Of a stretch of 64,000 bases of DNA, positions 56,727-64,000 are shown one piece after another. Source of the DNA: Burkholderia pseudomultivorans (GTDB lineage Bacteria > Pseudomonadota > Gammaproteobacteria > Burkholderiales > Burkholderiaceae); the NCBI RefSeq assembly GCF_001718415.1, contig NZ_CP013377.1, forward strand, positions 124,001 to 188,000, written 5' to 3'. A program made the translations under genes and the position numbers. Each line of letters begins with the position of its first letter. The first letter of the stretch is position 1. A model generated the notes under the pieces. It was given only the letters and a program-made list of their open reading frames with translations. It was not told the DNA's origin and did not search any database.

Positions 56727-57719
56727 TCAGGCCGGCTTGTGCAGCCCCGCGATCGCGTCGTTCGCCGCCGGCAGGTCTTCGGCGAGCGACACGAGCTGGC
56801 GGCCCGTGTCGCGCCATGCGTCGAGGCCGCCGCGCAGCGCGAGCGCATCGGTGAAGCCGGCGTCGAGCAGGCGCTTCGCCATCAGCGCGGCCGTCACCTC
56901 GTTCGGGCACGAGCAGTACACGACGAATTTCTGCGTCAGCGGATAGCGCGCGACGATATCGCCGATCTGGCGTTCGTCCGCGAACTGCGCGCCGGGAATC
57001 GTGAACGGGTCGAGCTTGCGGTGTTCGGGCGAGCGCACGTCGAGGATCACCGGCGCAGAGGCGTCGCGCAGCAGCGCGTCGAGCTCGTCGACGCCGATCC
57101 GCGCGCTTGCGAGCTGGCGGATCAGCGCGCGGCGGCGCATCCAGCGGATGGCTGCATAAACGGCCAGCAGCGCGACGATCACGACCAGCACCGCGCGGCC
57201 GAGCCGGCTCGCGCCGGCGAACAGCCAGTCGATCTGCCGGTAGAACACCAGCCCCGCGAACAGTCCGACGATCGTCCACAGCGCGGCGCCGAGCGCGTCG
57301 TAGCCGACGAAGGTGCGATAGCGTGTGCCGAGCGCGCCGGCCATCGGCACCGACACGAGCGACAGCCCCGGAATGAAGCGCGCGACCGCGAGCACGCGCA
57401 CGCCGTAGCGGCCGAAGAAACGCTCGGTCTTTTTCACGCAGCTGTCACGCGACAGCGACAGCCGGCAGATCGTTTTCAGCGTCGTGCCGCCGTAGCGCCG
57501 GCCGGCGACGTACCAGACGGTGTCGCCGATCAGCGCGCCGAGCACCGACAACGCGATCACCGTCACCAGCTGCGAGCCGATCATTCCCGGGTGCATCGCG
57601 GCCATCGCGCCGAACAGCACGAGCGTCGGCAACGCCGGCACCGGCAGCCCGATGGCCGCCGCGAGCACGTTGGCGAAGACGAGAAGCGGCCCGTACTGGG
57701 CGACGAGATCACGGAGCAT
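56727..57719 (-). CDS. DedA-family membrane protein fused to a rhodanese domain
   Basis: 330 residues. Residues 1-190 are DedA/SNARE-associated: YVAGRRYGGTTLKTICRLSL, FFGRYGVRVLAVARFIPGLS and the typical arginine-rich inner loop. Residues 215-320 form a rhodanese domain with VILDVRSPEHRKLDPFTIPG and the active loop YCSCPNEVTA, whose second Cys aligns with the sulfur-carrying nucleophile. DedA proteins act in lipid flipping and envelope homeostasis, and in Burkholderia one is linked to polymyxin resistance. The fusion may bring sulfur transfer or redox sensing to the membrane. Confidence 0.88.
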   Translation of the reverse strand: MLRDLVAQYGPLLVFANVLAAAIGLPVPALPTLVLFGAMAAMHPGMIGSQLVTVIALSVLGALIGDTVWYVAGRRYGGTTLKTICRLSLSRDSCVKKTERFFGRYGVRVLAVARFIPGLSLVSVPMAGALGTRYRTFVGYDALGAALWTIVGLFAGLVFYRQIDWLFAGASRLGRAVLVVIVALLAVYAAIRWMRRRALIRQLASARIGVDELDALLRDASAPVILDVRSPEHRKLDPFTIPGAQFADERQIGDIVARYPLTQKFVVYCSCPNEVTAALMAKRLLDAGFTDALALRGGLDAWRDTGRQLVSLAEDLPAANDAIAGLHKPA

Positions 57720-57873
57720 GGCGGCTGACTGGAAGCGACGCGCGCGCGGAAAGCATCAAGATGGGCCGATTATCGGCCATTTTCAAGACGGCGGACGGAA
57801 TGGCGGAAAGTGCCTGACGGCAGCAGGGTGATGACGGTGAGCGGGCGAAGGGTGCGCCGCTCACCATGGCGGA

Positions 57874-58143
57874 TCAGGAGGGGGTGCGGGCGAGCGACGC
57901 GAGGCCGTGGTTTTCGCCGGGCAGCTCGGCGCCGTGCGAGCGAATCGCCGCGATCAGCTCGGCCGGCGTGATTTCATAGCGCACCTCGCGATGAATGCCG
58001 GGCTTGCGTTCGTCGATTTCGATCAGCAGTACGCTCTTGCCGTCGGCGGTCGCTTCGAGCCGGAGCGAGCGCAGTTCGCGGCCGTCGGCCGGGTCGTGTT
58101 CGGTGAGCAGGGTCATTGCCCCGGATGAGCCGGTAGTGCGCAT
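57874..58143 (-). CDS. hypothetical protein (89 aa)
   Basis: 89 residues; alternative start ATG 58116. A beta-rich pattern (GRELRSLRLEATADGKSVLL, IEIDERKPGIHREVRYEITP) followed by a helix. ATG 58143 has GAGGATAGG upstream at good spacing, supporting the longer form. No family recognised. Tandem with the phospholipase C gene, 277 bases downstream of its stop. Confidence 0.58.
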   Translation of the reverse strand: MRTTGSSGAMTLLTEHDPADGRELRSLRLEATADGKSVLLIEIDERKPGIHREVRYEITPAELIAAIRSHGAELPGENHGLASLARTPS

Positions 58144-58420
58144 CGAACCTATCCTCGTGTCGTGGTTGCCGTGATGGCGAAATGTCGTTGTAGAAAAACT
58201 GCAAAACAGCTTGACGCAGTTTAACGCGAACGGACGGCATTACGGAGCATTTTCGTACGGCCGGAAATGAGGGTTATACCACCGATCCGTCAGATGTTTG
58301 TCCGCGCCGGACGGGCGTTCCAGGCAGGGCGCAGGGCAGTGCGCCGGCGTCCGGCCGGCGGTTGCGGCCGGCGCGGCGGGCACGGCGACGCGCGTTGCCG
58401 CGCGCGTCGCCGCGGCCGCG

Positions 58421-60730
58421 TCAGAAGCGGTCGGCGAGTCCCATCGCCGGGTCGCTGACCGAGTGGCGGCCGGTTTCGACACGGCCCGCCACGCGGCGCG
58501 AGAAGCTCGCGTCGCTGTCCGCCGTCACGACGAAGTCGTACCAGTTGCCGGTCGAATCGAGCTTCCAGTGCAGCTCGGACTGTTCGCCGGCGCGCACCGT
58601 GACGGTCCATGCGGTGCCCTTGCCGTGGTCATGGCCATGGTCGTCGTTGGCGCCGCGGGCGGTCAGCGGCCCGTAGACCTGGTTCGACTTCACCGTGAAG
58701 CGCACCGTGCCGGCGCCGTGATTGCTCAGCCGCAGATGCAGGTTGCCGCTCGCGCCCGCGTAGCCGACGCGGATTTCCGGGTTCGGCGCGCGGGCGCCGG
58801 CCAGTCGCGTCAGGTCACCGGTGAAGCGGCGGTGATAGCCGTTCGGGCCGAGCACCCACAGGTCATATTTACCGCTGTCGTCGGCGCCGGCCGCCCAGTC
58901 GTCGTGCAGCGTCTTGCCGGGCTCGACCGCATAGCGTCGCGGCAGGCGGTCGAGATGCAGCTTGTCGTAGACATGAAACACGGCGGCCGCGCGGCCGGTA
59001 TTCGCGAACTTCAGCGTGATCGTGCCCTTGCCGGCATCGGCGCGTGCGCTCGCATGCAGTTCGTACGGCAGCGCGCGCGACGGGCGCACGCCGGCGGCCT
59101 GCGTGGGGGCGGCCGGCGTGGCGGGCGGCGTGATCTTCGGTGCGGCCTGCTGCGCGGCGCTCAGCGCGTCGACCTGTTGCTTCGTCGAGCGGCCCGCGAG
59201 CGTCGGCAGCGGCTCGTTGTTCGGTGAGCGGAAGTTGAATGCGCTCGTCAGGTCGCCGCACACCGCGCGGCGGTACGCGCCGATCTGCGGCTCGGCGACG
59301 CCGAAGCGCTGCTCGAGAAAGCGCAGCGTCGACGTATGGTCGAACACCTGCGAATTGACCCAGCCGCCGCGGCTCCACGGCGACACGACCCACATCGGCA
59401 CGCGCGGACCGGGCCCGTACGGACGGCCGTCGGCCGCCGGCTGGCTCGACGTGGCCGGCGCGAAGTCGTGGTACTCGACGGCGACGTCGGCGTCGCGCAG
59501 CGTATGGCCGCCCGCGAGCGTGCCGTCGGCATTGCGCGACGGCGCGGCCGGCGACGGCATGTGGTCGAAGAAGCCGTCGTTTTCGTCGTAATTGATCAGC
59601 AGCACCGTCTTGCTCCACACCTCCGGGTTCGCGGTCAGCGCATCGAGCACGGCCTGCACGTACCAGCCGCCCTGCGCGGGGCTCGACGGTCCCGGGTGCT
59701 CGCTGTAGACGGACGGCGGAATGATCCACGACACGGCCGGCAGCCTGCCGTTGCGGATGTCGTCGCTGAACGACTCGAGGAAGCCGTACGGCATCGTGTT
59801 GCCGAAGCCTTTCGCGAGCGGGCTGAGCGGGTCGTCGATCGCCGGATCGTAGAACGGGCCGGCGGCCGTCACCGGCTGCGTGATGTCGGTCGACGCGACA
59901 TACACGGGCCGGCGCGCGGCCGGCATCTGCTCGATGGCCGCGCGCCAGTGGCGGAAGCTCATCATCTCGTTGCAGCCGAAGTTGTCGATCAGGCTCTGGT
60001 AGACCTTCCAGCTCACGCCGGCCTGCTGCAGCCGGTCGGCGTAGGTCGTCCAGGTCCAGCCCTGGCTCGACGGGCCGATGTCGTTGCCGCCGTTGAACTG
60101 GTTGTTCAGCGCGGCGACCTTCACGCGGCTGCCGTCGGTCGGGCTGATGCCGTTCGGGCCGTTGGTGCCGCTCCAGTAGAACAGGCGGTTCGCGATCGTG
60201 CCGGTGTGCATCCCGCAGTGGTAGTGGTCGCACAGCGTGAACGCATCGGCGAGCGCGCGCTGGAACGGCACTTCGGCTGCGTCGTAGTAGCCCATCGACA
60301 GCAGCGTCTTTGCGTCGGGCCAGCGGTTCATGCGGCCGTGGTCCCAGGCGGCCTGCGCGTCGGCCCACGTGTGCGGCGTGCCGCCCGCGCGCTGCGCGTT
60401 GCCCTGGCTCGCGTCGAGGTGATACGGCGTGCTGGTCGTGGCGGGCGTCGTCTTCGTGTAGGTCTGGTAGAACACGTCGCGGCCGTTCGGCGACGGCACC
60501 GCGAAGCGGTCGCCGTAGCCGCGCACGCCCTTGAACGTGCCGAAGTAGCTGTCGAATGCGCGGTTCTCCATCATCAGCAGTACGACGTGCTTCACGTCCT
60601 GGATGGTGCCCGTCTCGTGAAACGCGGGAATCGCGAGCGCGCGGCGGATGCTCGGCGGAAACGCGGACAGCGCGGCGGCCGAGAGGCCGGCAGCGGTGGT
60701 TTTCTGGAGAAATTTGCGGCGTGACGTCAT
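58421..60730 (-). CDS. plcN: Tat-exported phosphocholine-specific phospholipase C (PlcN/PlcB type)
   Basis: 769 residues. Tat signal 1-33 (TSRRKFLQKTTAAGLSAAAL, ending RRALA). Catalytic phosphoesterase domain 40-500 with LMMENRAFDSYFGTFKGVRG, CDHYHCGMHTGT and NYDENDGFFDHMPSP, the metal and nucleophile regions. Residues 565-769 are two DUF756 domains seen in all phosphocholine-type enzymes. The enzyme cleaves phosphatidylcholine or sphingomyelin outside the inner membrane for phosphate and is a virulence-associated factor in relatives. ATG 60730; the frame stays open to 61498 without meaning. PlcH-type haemolytic function cannot be excluded. Confidence 0.93.
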   Translation of the reverse strand: MTSRRKFLQKTTAAGLSAAALSAFPPSIRRALAIPAFHETGTIQDVKHVVLLMMENRAFDSYFGTFKGVRGYGDRFAVPSPNGRDVFYQTYTKTTPATTSTPYHLDASQGNAQRAGGTPHTWADAQAAWDHGRMNRWPDAKTLLSMGYYDAAEVPFQRALADAFTLCDHYHCGMHTGTIANRLFYWSGTNGPNGISPTDGSRVKVAALNNQFNGGNDIGPSSQGWTWTTYADRLQQAGVSWKVYQSLIDNFGCNEMMSFRHWRAAIEQMPAARRPVYVASTDITQPVTAAGPFYDPAIDDPLSPLAKGFGNTMPYGFLESFSDDIRNGRLPAVSWIIPPSVYSEHPGPSSPAQGGWYVQAVLDALTANPEVWSKTVLLINYDENDGFFDHMPSPAAPSRNADGTLAGGHTLRDADVAVEYHDFAPATSSQPAADGRPYGPGPRVPMWVVSPWSRGGWVNSQVFDHTSTLRFLEQRFGVAEPQIGAYRRAVCGDLTSAFNFRSPNNEPLPTLAGRSTKQQVDALSAAQQAAPKITPPATPAAPTQAAGVRPSRALPYELHASARADAGKGTITLKFANTGRAAAVFHVYDKLHLDRLPRRYAVEPGKTLHDDWAAGADDSGKYDLWVLGPNGYHRRFTGDLTRLAGARAPNPEIRVGYAGASGNLHLRLSNHGAGTVRFTVKSNQVYGPLTARGANDDHGHDHGKGTAWTVTVRAGEQSELHWKLDSTGNWYDFVVTADSDASFSRRVAGRVETGRHSVSDPAMGLADRF

Positions 60731-61355
60731 GGCGTTCGAGTCCTGTGATGGTGGGAGCGTTCGTGACTTCGTCTGGTTGCGCCCAAGCGTCGTCCCCCCC
60801 TGGGACGGCCGCGATGCGCGTGCGTGCGGATGCGCCGGCCGCGCGCCGGATGTGCGCGCCCCACGGACGACGCGCTGCGTCGCGTGGCGGTTTCGGCCGT
60901 CGTTGCTGCCTCGTCGCTCGCGCGTTCGTGATGCGCGGGACGGGATGCCGGCACGCGCCGGCCTGGCGCATGCCGGGCAGGGCGGCGACCAGTCTAGGGA
61001 GCCGACGTGACGTCGACGTGATGGCGAGATGACATTGCATGTCGGCCGCGTGATGTTGTGTGCGCAACGAACAGCGTGCGAGTGGACGACTGCTTCCGGC
61101 GGCGAGAAATTACCGATTTTCGCAAGGCATTCGGTAAAAAATGTCCGTCCGCACGAGGCCGATGGGGCGCCATGCCGTTGCGGGCACAACCGAATCGACG
61201 ACGATGATCCCGTTACGTCCGCCGCGCGCCATCGACATGCGGGGCGAACCCGTGACGACGGTGTTGCATCGGCATGAAACCGGATAAGCTCGAAGGCCTG
61301 CAGTACGCGCACCGCGGCATGCCCTTGAAAAACGATACCCTGGACGCTATCCGTC
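60731..61355. other. intergenic region upstream of plcN and the GNAT gene
   Basis: 625 bases. No supported gene; the open frames are GC shadows. An inverted repeat TTACCGA-N14-TCGGTAA lies at 61110-61137, in an AT-richer stretch that may be the plcN or GNAT promoter. No clear Pho box was found by eye. Confidence 0.55.
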
Positions 61356-61856
61356 ATGACCGACATCACGATCCGGCACAGCGACGCGCACGACGTCGGC
61401 GCGATCCGCAAGATCTCCGCGCAACCCGCGGTCTGCCTGAATACGCTGCAGCATCCGTTTCCGTCGTTCGAGAAATGGCAGCAGCGGCTCGAGCGCATTC
61501 GCGAACAGGGCGTGAGCCTCGTCGCCGAAATCGATGGCGTGGTGGTCGGCCATCTCGCCCTGCATACCGAATCGAACCCGCGCCGCCGTCATGTAGCCGG
61601 GCTCGGCATGATGGTCGATGCGTCGCATCACGGGCGCGGCATCGGCAGCCGTTTGCTGGCGGCCGCGATCGACCTCGCCGAGAACTGGCTGAACGTCACG
61701 CGGGTCGAGCTGACCGTGTTTGTCGACAATCGCGCGGCGATCGCGCTCTACGAAAAGCACGGCTTCCGGATCGAAGGCGAATCGCCCGAGTATGCGCTGC
61801 GCGACGGCGCGTATGCGTCCGTCCATCACATGGCGCGGCTCAGGCCGAGGCCGTGA
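61356..61856 (+). CDS. GNAT-family N-acetyltransferase (YhhY-like)
   Basis: 166 residues, one GNAT fold. Acetyl-CoA loop HHGRGIGSRLL (R/QxxGxG/A), preceded by GHLALHTESNPRRRHVAGLG and followed by the RVELTVFVDNRAAIALYEKH strand-helix typical of RimI and YhhY. It acetylates an amino group of an amino acid, peptide or antibiotic. ATG 61356; ribosome site weak. Alone on the plus strand. Confidence 0.9.
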   Translation: MTDITIRHSDAHDVGAIRKISAQPAVCLNTLQHPFPSFEKWQQRLERIREQGVSLVAEIDGVVVGHLALHTESNPRRRHVAGLGMMVDASHHGRGIGSRLLAAAIDLAENWLNVTRVELTVFVDNRAAIALYEKHGFRIEGESPEYALRDGAYASVHHMARLRPRP

Positions 61857-62004
61857 GGCCGCGCGTCCGGTGCCTGATATTCAATTGAGAATTCGTTCGT
61901 TTTCAACCGGCTGCCTGCATCGTATCGTCGAACGATTTGCCGGCCGTCGCGACAGGCGCGCGACGCGCCTTCCCGCCATCGTCTTTTCAACGGAACCCGC
62001 TTCG

Positions 62005-63600
62005 ATGAAAACCGTTCTCCGGACTCTGACCGCCGCCTGCCTGTTCGCCGCGTCGGGCGCGGCCTTCGCCACCACTGCACCACAGGACGCCGTCGCGGCG
62101 AGCCCATCGCCGCAGCGCGCCCATCTGCCGCCCGGCATCGCGTGGCACCAGGGCGACGTCGACGACGCCTTCGCGCTCGCGAAGCGCAGCGGCAAGCCGC
62201 TGCTGCTTTACTGGGGCGCGGTGTGGTGCCCGTCGTGCAACCAGGTGAAGTCGACGATCTTCAGCCAGCAGGCGTTCAAGACGCGCTCGTCGCTGTTCGT
62301 GCCCGTGTATCTCGACGGCGACACCGAGAGTGCGCAGAAGCTCGGCGAGCGCTTCAAGGTGCACGGCTATCCGACGATGATCCTGTTCCGTCCCGACGGC
62401 GCCGAGGTGACGCGGCTGCCGGGCGAGGCCGATCTCGACCGCTACATGCAGGCGCTGTCGCTCGGCATGACCGCCGCGCATCCGGTGCGGCAGACGCTCG
62501 CGAGCGCGCTGAAGGACGGCGCATCGCTGACGCCGGACGAATGGCGCCTGCTGGCCGACTACTCGTGGGATACCGACGGCGCGCTGCCGGTGCCGGCCGA
62601 TCGCGTCGCGCAGACCTTGCAGACGCTGTCGCAGCGCGCGCGTGCTGCCGGCGCCAAGGCCGAGGCGGCGCGCTTCGCGCTGAAGGCGGCCGTGGTCGCC
62701 GCGTCGGACGATCCGCCGCAGGCCGGCGCGCTCGACAAGGTGGCGCTCGGCGACGCATGGCGCACTGTGCTGGCCGATCGCGCGCTGTCGCGCGCCGATT
62801 CCGACGTGCTGGTGATGGCGCCGGCGCGCGTCGTCGCGTATCTCGGCGGCGGCGATGCGCAGCGCGCGAAGCTGCGCGGTGCATACGACGCGGCGCTCGC
62901 GCGGCTGTCGACCGATGCGACGCTGTCGTCGATCGATCGCCTGATGGCATTGCACGGGCGCGTGCTGCTCGCGCGCGGCGAGGCGCGCAGCGGCGCGCCG
63001 CTCGATGCGCCGGCGCTCGTCGATACCGTGCGTCGGCAGATCGCCGCGTCGGTGCAGGGCGCGGCGAATCCGTACGAGCGGCAGGCGCTCGTCAGCGAGG
63101 GCGCGGATACGTTGACCGATGCCGGGCTGTTCGACGAGTCGGATGCGCTGCTGAAAACCGAACTGCCGCGCTCGTCGACGCCGTACTACTTCATGTCCGG
63201 GCTGGCCGCGAACGCGAAAGCGCGCGGCGACAAGGCGGCGGCGCTCGACTGGTACCGGAAGGCATACGACGCGGCGACGGGCCCCGCGACGAAGCTGCGC
63301 TGGGGCGCGACCTATTTCGCGAACGCGGTGCAGCTGGCGCCCGACGATTCGGCGCGGATCGAGGGGATTGCCGCGAGCGTGCTCGCGCAGGCGGGCAAGA
63401 CGCGGGATGCGTTCTACGGCGCGAACCTGCGTGCGCTGACCAAGGTCGTCGCGCAGCTGAACCGCTGGCGCAGCGGCGGCGCGCACGATGCGTCGGTCAG
63501 GACCGTCGTCAGGCAGTTCGACGAGGTATGCGGGAAGCTGCCCGCGGGCGACCCGCAGGCAGCGGCATGCGCGAAGCTGATTCAGCCCGTGAAGGCGTGA
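62005..63600 (+). CDS. periplasmic thioredoxin-domain protein with large helical C-terminal region
   Basis: 531 residues. Signal peptide 1-23 (AAFATTA). Thioredoxin-like domain about 45-155 with CPSC (Cys75 and Cys78) in YWGAVWCPSCNQ and the cis-Pro in HGYPTMILFRPDGAE. Residues 170-531 are Ala-rich helices resembling TPR/SEL1-type repeats (LDWYRKAYDAATGPATKLRW). Similar long proteins are exported disulfide reductases. The ATG was chosen because the frame upstream contains no signal peptide. Partner unknown. Confidence 0.85.
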   Translation: MKTVLRTLTAACLFAASGAAFATTAPQDAVAASPSPQRAHLPPGIAWHQGDVDDAFALAKRSGKPLLLYWGAVWCPSCNQVKSTIFSQQAFKTRSSLFVPVYLDGDTESAQKLGERFKVHGYPTMILFRPDGAEVTRLPGEADLDRYMQALSLGMTAAHPVRQTLASALKDGASLTPDEWRLLADYSWDTDGALPVPADRVAQTLQTLSQRARAAGAKAEAARFALKAAVVAASDDPPQAGALDKVALGDAWRTVLADRALSRADSDVLVMAPARVVAYLGGGDAQRAKLRGAYDAALARLSTDATLSSIDRLMALHGRVLLARGEARSGAPLDAPALVDTVRRQIAASVQGAANPYERQALVSEGADTLTDAGLFDESDALLKTELPRSSTPYYFMSGLAANAKARGDKAAALDWYRKAYDAATGPATKLRWGATYFANAVQLAPDDSARIEGIAASVLAQAGKTRDAFYGANLRALTKVVAQLNRWRSGGAHDASVRTVVRQFDEVCGKLPAGDPQAAACAKLIQPVKA

Positions 63601-63624
63601 CGGCCGGCGTGGCCGTGTTCGGAA

Positions 63625-63876
63625 TCAACGGCCCGATTCCGACGACGCGTCGCGCGCGCTGCCGTATCCGGCGCCGTTCTGCTGCGCGATCTTCGCTTCG
63701 GCCGACTTGATGCTGGCCGGATAGAACCAGTCGCTCGGCTGGAAACCGGCCTGCTTCAGTGCCTTCACTTCGGCACGGACCTGCGCGCGCGTCAGCGGCT
63801 GGTTCGACTGCGCATGGGCGACGACCGGGCCGGAGACGGCCAGGGCAAGGGCAACCGCTTGAATCAGGCGCTTCAT
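63625..63876 (-). CDS. secreted DUF4148 protein
   Basis: 83 residues. Sec signal 1-22 (SGPVVAHA) and a canonical DUF4148 core: LTRAQVRAEVKALKQAGFQP followed by DWFYPASIKSAEAKI. GGAGGTCCCGATC precedes the ATG. This family is numerous in Burkholderia and Ralstonia, small, exported and of unknown function. Converges on the thioredoxin-domain gene, 25 bases away. Confidence 0.88.
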   Translation of the reverse strand: MKRLIQAVALALAVSGPVVAHAQSNQPLTRAQVRAEVKALKQAGFQPSDWFYPASIKSAEAKIAQQNGAGYGSARDASSESGR

Positions 63877-64000
63877 GATCGGGACCTCCAGGTTTCCGGT
63901 GAATCGGCCGCTCTTCGTGTGACGAAGGCGACGGGCGACGTTGAAACCAGTGTAGGCCGGGCCGGCCGCGCGAAAAATGCGCGGGCGCCCAATGCAGTGT

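Noticed and set aside
60730..61498. N-terminal extension of phospholipase C to 61498
   Set aside because: The Tat signal at ATG 60730 must be N-terminal; the extension has no signal and no ribosome site.

Overview
The window is GC-rich, densely coded bacterial DNA that looks like Burkholderia, most likely the Burkholderia cepacia complex. Support comes from a benzoate-catabolism edge, a hopanoid locus with HpnA, HpnB, HpnH and IspH, a Tat-exported phosphocholine-type phospholipase C, two DUF4148 proteins and very strong G/C third-position codon use. No rRNA, tRNA, CRISPR array, phage or insertion sequence was seen. The accessory catabolic content suggests a secondary chromosome, but the sequence cannot prove that.

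Layout. 1-3554: the 3' end of a benD-like gene, a RidA-like gene, an aromatic-acid MFS transporter and a convergent BenM/CatM-type LysR gene. 3707-8313: flavohaemoglobin hmp, then an MgtC-like membrane protein, a CBS-pair protein, small proteins and a twin-arginine SDR. 8483-22443: a large catabolic island. A leftward operon encodes an AA_synth-family protein, an alpha/beta hydrolase, flavin reductase 1, a luciferase-like monooxygenase, an aldehyde dehydrogenase, an NCS1 permease and a carboxymuconolactone-decarboxylase-like protein. A rightward arm encodes a DUF1330 protein, a GntR regulator, flavin reductase 2, a polyamine-type ABC importer and a second GntR regulator. Copies of one palindrome (consensus ATGGYATNCCAT) sit in the promoter regions of both arms and of the regulator, so I read the island as one regulon: import a small nitrogen-containing compound, open it with a two-component flavin monooxygenase, hydrolyse and oxidise the product. 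The substrate is unknown.

22893-31018: a second, separate catabolic cluster. It holds a ketopantoate-reductase-like enzyme, a VOC protein, a MaoC-type hydratase, a class III CoA-transferase, AroE-like and Gfo/Idh/MocA dehydrogenases and a divergent type II dehydroquinase, followed by an MFS transporter divergent from a LysR regulator. The same inverted repeat (GCAATG-N13-CATTGC) precedes the first enzyme gene and lies in the LysR/MFS intergenic region, tying the parts together.

31282-36846: cstA with its small YbdD-like partner, a haemolysin III-like protein, two small enzyme-like proteins, a DUF4148 protein and a hypothetical gene. 37035-43437: hopanoid genes hpnH-ispH, hpnB and hpnA, interrupted by a gene for a protein made of about seventeen 14-residue coiled-coil repeats. 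43660-46660: acylphosphatase, RarD-like and OpgC-like membrane proteins, and a small hypothetical protein. 46778-56681: peptide uptake, with a POT transporter, a divergent XRE-cupin regulator, a complete oppABCDF operon and an OprD-type porin. 56727-64000: a DedA-rhodanese fusion, a small hypothetical protein, phospholipase C, a GNAT acetyltransferase, a thioredoxin-domain protein and a second DUF4148 protein.
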